A stretch of 64,000 bases of DNA from Kitasatospora sp. NBC_00374 (GTDB taxonomy: Bacteria; Actinomycetota; Actinomycetes; Streptomycetales; Streptomycetaceae), in NCBI RefSeq assembly GCF_041434935.1, contig NZ_CP107964.1, forward strand, positions 1,922,001-1,986,000. The letters are read 5' to 3'. Under the pieces are notes generated by a model. The model was not told the DNA's origin and ran no database searches. It saw only the letters and a program-made list of their open reading frames with translations. Every line of letters begins with the position of its first letter. The first letter of the stretch is position 1. Shown piece after piece: positions 60,536 to 64,000 of the stretch. The position numbers and the translations under genes were made by a program.

Positions 60536-62818
60536 ATGCTCGTTCGGTCGAGGCACCTCGCCAGGGGCAGACTCCTGGCCCTGCTGGCCTCACTCGTCCT
60601 GCCGCTCGCCCTGCTCGCCGCCGGCCCCGCGCACGCGGCGGGCCGGCTCACCGCGTCCTTCACCACGGCCGACAACGGCTCCTGGTGGAAGGGCACCCTC
60701 GTGGTGCACAACGACAACGCCGCCGCCGTCACCGGCTGGACGCTGGAGTTCGACCTGCCCGCCGGGGTCACCGTCAGCAGCAGCTACAACGGCACGGCCA
60801 CCGTCAGCGGCCGCCACGTCAGCGCCGTCAACGCGTACTACAACGCCACCGTCCAGCCGCACGCCACCACCGAGCCGTACAGCTTCTGGTTCGTGGCCAC
60901 CGGCCCGATCGCCGCGCCGACCAACTGCCGGATCAACGGCGACAAGTGCGACGGCAGCGCGGACGTCCCGCCCGGCCCGCCCGGCACCCCGCAGGTCACC
61001 GACACCACCGCGCACACCGTCACGCTGGGCTGGCCGGCCGCCGCGCCCGGCGACTTCCCGGTCGCCGGGTACGAGGTCCTGTCCGGCACCACCGTGCTGG
61101 CCTCCGGCCCGGCCACCTCGGCCACCGTCACCGGGCTCGCCCCCGCCACCACCTACAGCCTCACCGTCCGGGCCCGGGACACCCGGGGCACCACCGGCCC
61201 GGCCGGCCCCGCCGTCACCGCGCGCACGGTCGACCCGGCCACCGATCCGACCCCGCCGACCGCACCGGGCCAGCTGCGCGCCACCGGCGTCACCAGCAGC
61301 AGCGTGGCGCTGGCCTGGAACGCCGCCACCGACAACCAGCGGGTCGCCGCCTACGACCTCTACCAGGACGGCGCGTTGGTGCAGACCGTCACCGGCACCA
61401 CCACGACCGCCGGCGGCCTCTCCCCCGCCACCTCCTACACCTTCACCGTCCGGGCCCGGGACGCCGCCGACAACACCTCCCCCGCCTCCAACGCGCTCGC
61501 CGTCACCACCGGCGACCTGGCCGGGCCCGGCAAGTACAGCCGGGTCGGGTACTTCGCCCAGTGGGGCGTCTACGGCCGCCAGTACTTCGTCAGGAACCTG
61601 GACACCTCCGGCAGCGCGGCCAGGCTGAACGTGGTCAACTACGCCTTCGAGAACATCGACCCGGTCAACCTGACCTGTTTGGCCGGTGTCACCAAGGGCA
61701 CCACCGCCAACCCGCAGGACCCGGACCAGGGCACCGGAGCGGGCGACGCGGACGCCGACTACGCCCGGCCGTTCAGCGCCGCCCAGTCGGTCGACGGCGT
61801 GGCCGACGACGGCTGGGGCAAGCTGCGCGGCAACTTCAACCAGCTGAAGAAGCTCAAGGCCAAGTACCCCGACCTGAAGGTGGTGGTCTCGCTCGGCGGC
61901 TGGACGTACTCCAAGTACTTCTCCGACGCGGCCGCCACCGAGTCCTCCCGGCAGAAGTTCGTCAAGTCCTGCGTGGACACCTGGATCAAGGGCAATCTGC
62001 CGCTCTACAACGGCGCCGGCGGCGACGGTGTCGCGGCGGGCGTCTTCGACGGCATCGACCTGGACTGGGAGTGGCCCGGTTCCCCCGACGGGCACGCCGG
62101 CAACCACTACTCGCCGAACGACAGGGCCAACCTGACCCTGCTGCTCGCCGAGTTCCGCCGGCAGTTGGACGCCCTCGGCGGCCCGCACCGGCTGCTCACC
62201 GCGTTCACCCCGGCCGACCCGGTCAAGATCGGCCAGGGCTGGGACCTCTCGACGATCTTCCGGTACCTGGACGTGGCCAACATCCAGGGCTACGACTTCC
62301 ACGGCGCCGGCAGCGACAACTCCTGGGAGCCGAACCGCACCGGCCACCAGGCCAACCTCTACCCCGACACCCAGGACCCGTACGGCTTCCACTTCAGCAT
62401 CGACGGCGCGGTGCGGACGTACCTCGCCGCCGGGGTCAACCCGCGCAAACTGACCATCGGGTTCCCGTTCTACGGCCGCGGCTGGCAGAGCGTCACCGAG
62501 GGCGGTGCGAGCGGCGAGTGGCAGGCGGCGGCGGGCGCGGCGCCCGGCCAGTTCGCGGAGGAGGCCGGCACCCGCGGTTACCAGAACCTCGTCACCGGCG
62601 TGCCGGGCCTGACCGTGCACCACGACACCCAGTCGGTCGCCACCTACGCCTACACCGGGCCGGGCGGGCAGTGGTGGAGCTTCGACGACCCGTGGGCGAT
62701 CGCCCAGAAGACCGCCTACCTGAAGTCGAAGAACCTGCTCGGCGCGATGATCTGGGAGATGTCCGGCGACACGCCGTCCGGCACCCTGATCACCGCGCTC
62801 GACGACGGGCTGAAGTAG
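60536..62818 (+). CDS. Secreted family-18 chitinase with CBM2 and two fibronectin type III domains
   Basis: The product has 760 residues. Residues 1-34 are a signal peptide (cut after AHA). About 35-140 is a CBM2-like cellulose/chitin-binding part; about 145-233 and 240-328 are FnIII domains; about 335-760 is the GH18 barrel. The catalytic D505-G-I-D508-L-D510-W-E512 is intact. It hydrolyses chitin outside the cell. GGGAG precedes ATG 60536. It is a single-gene unit controlled by the DasR-like element upstream. Confidence 0.96.
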   Translation: MLVRSRHLARGRLLALLASLVLPLALLAAGPAHAAGRLTASFTTADNGSWWKGTLVVHNDNAAAVTGWTLEFDLPAGVTVSSSYNGTATVSGRHVSAVNAYYNATVQPHATTEPYSFWFVATGPIAAPTNCRINGDKCDGSADVPPGPPGTPQVTDTTAHTVTLGWPAAAPGDFPVAGYEVLSGTTVLASGPATSATVTGLAPATTYSLTVRARDTRGTTGPAGPAVTARTVDPATDPTPPTAPGQLRATGVTSSSVALAWNAATDNQRVAAYDLYQDGALVQTVTGTTTTAGGLSPATSYTFTVRARDAADNTSPASNALAVTTGDLAGPGKYSRVGYFAQWGVYGRQYFVRNLDTSGSAARLNVVNYAFENIDPVNLTCLAGVTKGTTANPQDPDQGTGAGDADADYARPFSAAQSVDGVADDGWGKLRGNFNQLKKLKAKYPDLKVVVSLGGWTYSKYFSDAAATESSRQKFVKSCVDTWIKGNLPLYNGAGGDGVAAGVFDGIDLDWEWPGSPDGHAGNHYSPNDRANLTLLLAEFRRQLDALGGPHRLLTAFTPADPVKIGQGWDLSTIFRYLDVANIQGYDFHGAGSDNSWEPNRTGHQANLYPDTQDPYGFHFSIDGAVRTYLAAGVNPRKLTIGFPFYGRGWQSVTEGGASGEWQAAAGAAPGQFAEEAGTRGYQNLVTGVPGLTVHHDTQSVATYAYTGPGGQWWSFDDPWAIAQKTAYLKSKNLLGAMIWEMSGDTPSGTLITALDDGLK

Positions 62819-62821
62819 CGC

Positions 62822-62856
62822 ACCGGGCCCCGGGGTGCAGCACCCCGGGGCCCGGT
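62822..62856. terminator. Terminator after the chitinase gene
   Basis: Perfect 17-base arms (62822-62838, 62840-62856) around one A lie 3 bases after the stop codon and 20 bases before the end of the convergent flavoprotein gene. Confidence 0.82.
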
Positions 62857-62876
62857 CCGTACGCCGGCCGCGGGCG

Positions 62877-64000
62877 TCAGCGGCCGGCGATCGAGGCCAG
62901 CTTGCGCGCGGCCCGGTGGTCGCGCATCACCTCAGCGAAGGTGGTGTGCCCCTGGGTCGCCCGGGCGAAGGCCCGCCAGGCCGGCTCGATCAGGCAGACC
63001 GCCGCGTGGAAGACCTGCGGCCGGCGCTCGAACGCGGCCAGCATCACCTTGCCGGCCCGCATCTCCACACCCAGCCCGGCCTTGACCGCGAAGGCGTAGT
63101 TGAGCGCCTGCCGGCGCACGTCCGCCCCGCCGTCCGCCTCGGCGACCTTGACCGCCCACTCGCCGGCCAGCCGGCCCGAGCGCAGCGCGTACGAGATGCC
63201 CTCCCTGGTCCACGGCTCCAGCAGCCCGGCCGCGTCGCCGGCCACCAGCACCCGGCCGCGGGACAGCGGCGAGTCCTCCGCCCGGCAGCGGGTCAGGTGG
63301 CCGGACTCGACGCTCGGGGTGAAGCCGGACAGGCCGAGCCGGCGGATGTACTCCGCCAGGTACTCCTTGGTCCGCTCCCCGTCGCCGCGGGCCGAGATCA
63401 CACCGACCGTCAGCGTGCCGGAGTCCGTCTTGGGGAACACCCAGCCGTACGAGCCCGGCAGCGGGCCCCAGTCCAGGTGGATCCTGCCCGCCCAGGCGCG
63501 GGAGACCGACTCGGGGACCGGGATCTCCGCCTCCAGACCGAGGTCGATCTGGTCGAAGCCCACCCCGACGTGCCGGCCGATCCGGCTCGCCGAGCCGTCC
63601 GCCCCGACCACCGCGCGGGCCTCGGCCCGGCGACCGTCGGCGGTGGTCACGAAGACCGTCCGGCCGTCCTCGCCGTCCTGCGGCTCGACCCCGGTCACCG
63701 TGACGCCGGTGACCACCACGGCCCCGGCCTGCTCGGCGGCCTGCACCAGGCGCAGGTCGAACTCGTCCCGGTTGACCAGGCCGAACAGCATCCGCTTGGA
63801 GCGCCGGGTGCGGGAGAACCTCCCGTTCAGCGCGAAGGTGACGGCGTGGATGCGGTCCTGCAGCGGCAGTTTGAAGTCCGGCGGCAGGCTGTCCCGGGAG
63901 AAGCCGATGATGCCGCCGCCGCAGGTCTTGTAGCGAGGGTGCTCGGCCTTGTCGAGCAGCAGCACCCGGCGGCCCTGCACGGCCGCGGCGTACGCGGCGG
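62877..64000 (-). CDS. Geranylgeranyl-reductase-family FAD-dependent oxidoreductase, N-terminus cut
   Basis: About 374 C-terminal residues are in the window; the FAD-binding start lies beyond 64000. LLLDKAEHPRYKTCGGGIIG, VVGADGSASRIGRHVG and VLVAGDAAGLLEPWTREGIS are hallmarks of this family, which reduces isoprenoid chains (menaquinone, lipids) or oxidises small molecules. Substrate is unknown. Confidence 0.88.
   Translation of the reverse strand, partial: AAYAAAVQGRRVLLLDKAEHPRYKTCGGGIIGFSRDSLPPDFKLPLQDRIHAVTFALNGRFSRTRRSKRMLFGLVNRDEFDLRLVQAAEQAGAVVVTGVTVTGVEPQDGEDGRTVFVTTADGRRAEARAVVGADGSASRIGRHVGVGFDQIDLGLEAEIPVPESVSRAWAGRIHLDWGPLPGSYGWVFPKTDSGTLTVGVISARGDGERTKEYLAEYIRRLGLSGFTPSVESGHLTRCRAEDSPLSRGRVLVAGDAAGLLEPWTREGISYALRSGRLAGEWAVKVAEADGGADVRRQALNYAFAVKAGLGVEMRAGKVMLAAFERRPQVFHAAVCLIEPAWRAFARATQGHTTFAEVMRDHRAARKLASIAGR

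Noticed and set aside
1..64000. CRISPR array, rRNA, tRNA or insertion sequence
   Set aside because: No regularly spaced repeats, no tRNA-like T-loop/anticodon arrangement in the gaps, and no transposase motif in any frame.

Overview
This is a 64 kb piece of a high-GC actinobacterial chromosome. It is almost certainly from Streptomycetaceae (Streptomyces or Kitasatospora): codons end in G/C, GTG starts are common, and it holds a DUF397 protein, a Streptomyces-type Pro/Gln/Gly-rich protein, MscL with a C-terminal zinc ribbon, a CBM2-FnIII-GH18 chitinase behind a DasR-like element, and many leaderless-type promoters. I see no rRNA, tRNA, insertion sequence, prophage or CRISPR array.

Layout. 1-5.3 kb: a truncated NsdA/NsdB-like regulator, a phosphotransferase-fold protein, an acyl-CoA dehydrogenase behind an actinobacterial leader peptide plus hairpin (a likely sulfur attenuator), an unknown protein and a lone DUF397 protein. 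5.6-6.1 kb: an orphan dhaM. 6.2-31.3 kb: a large cell-surface glycan locus. Its parts are a nucleotide-sugar epimerase, a PglD-like acyltransferase, a PglC/WcaJ-like priming transferase, two polysaccharide deacetylases, six glycosyltransferases, a Wzm/Wzt-type ABC exporter, a Wzz/Wzc-like co-polymerase with an altered Walker A, a GNAT, a polytopic polymerase-like protein and a DegT-type sugar aminotransferase. Housekeeping-type genes sit among them (NUDIX, tyrosine-phosphatase-like, Asp/Glu racemase, methyltransferase, hydrolase, DsbA-like).

31.4-38.6 kb: mscL, the repeat-rich Streptomyces protein, a MOSC protein, a beta-helix/AAA+ fusion, a DeoR regulator and a long cysteine-synthase-like enzyme. 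38.7-45.3 kb: a MacB/FtsX-type ABC transporter with a SHOCT protein, then MepB, then a NarL-type two-component system. Matching palindromes in front of the transporter and the kinase suggest one regulon. 45.4-52.3 kb: PhzF, DHA2 efflux pump/TetR, VOC, a ROK/MFS divergent pair with only 17 bp between start codons, and a cold-shock protein. 52.4-64 kb: HutD, an epimerase, a truncated haemoglobin, a left-handed-helix acyltransferase behind a 17-bp palindrome, a mycothiol-type DinB-fold protein, enoyl-CoA hydratase, an ATP-grasp protein, MFS/ArsR, the chitinase, and a geranylgeranyl-reductase-family flavoprotein cut by the window end.

How it works together. The glycan locus could build a sugar repeat on undecaprenyl phosphate (priming transferase, glycosyltransferases), decorate it (acyltransferase, GNAT, deacetylases, aminotransferase) and export or polymerise it (ABC exporter, Wzz-like protein, polymerase-like protein). 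The strongest regulatory signals are the leader-peptide attenuator at 3.6-3.75 kb, the chitinase promoter at 60.44-60.48 kb, and the shared palindromes of the two-component/ABC module. Functions are assigned from protein motifs read by eye; no database search was run.
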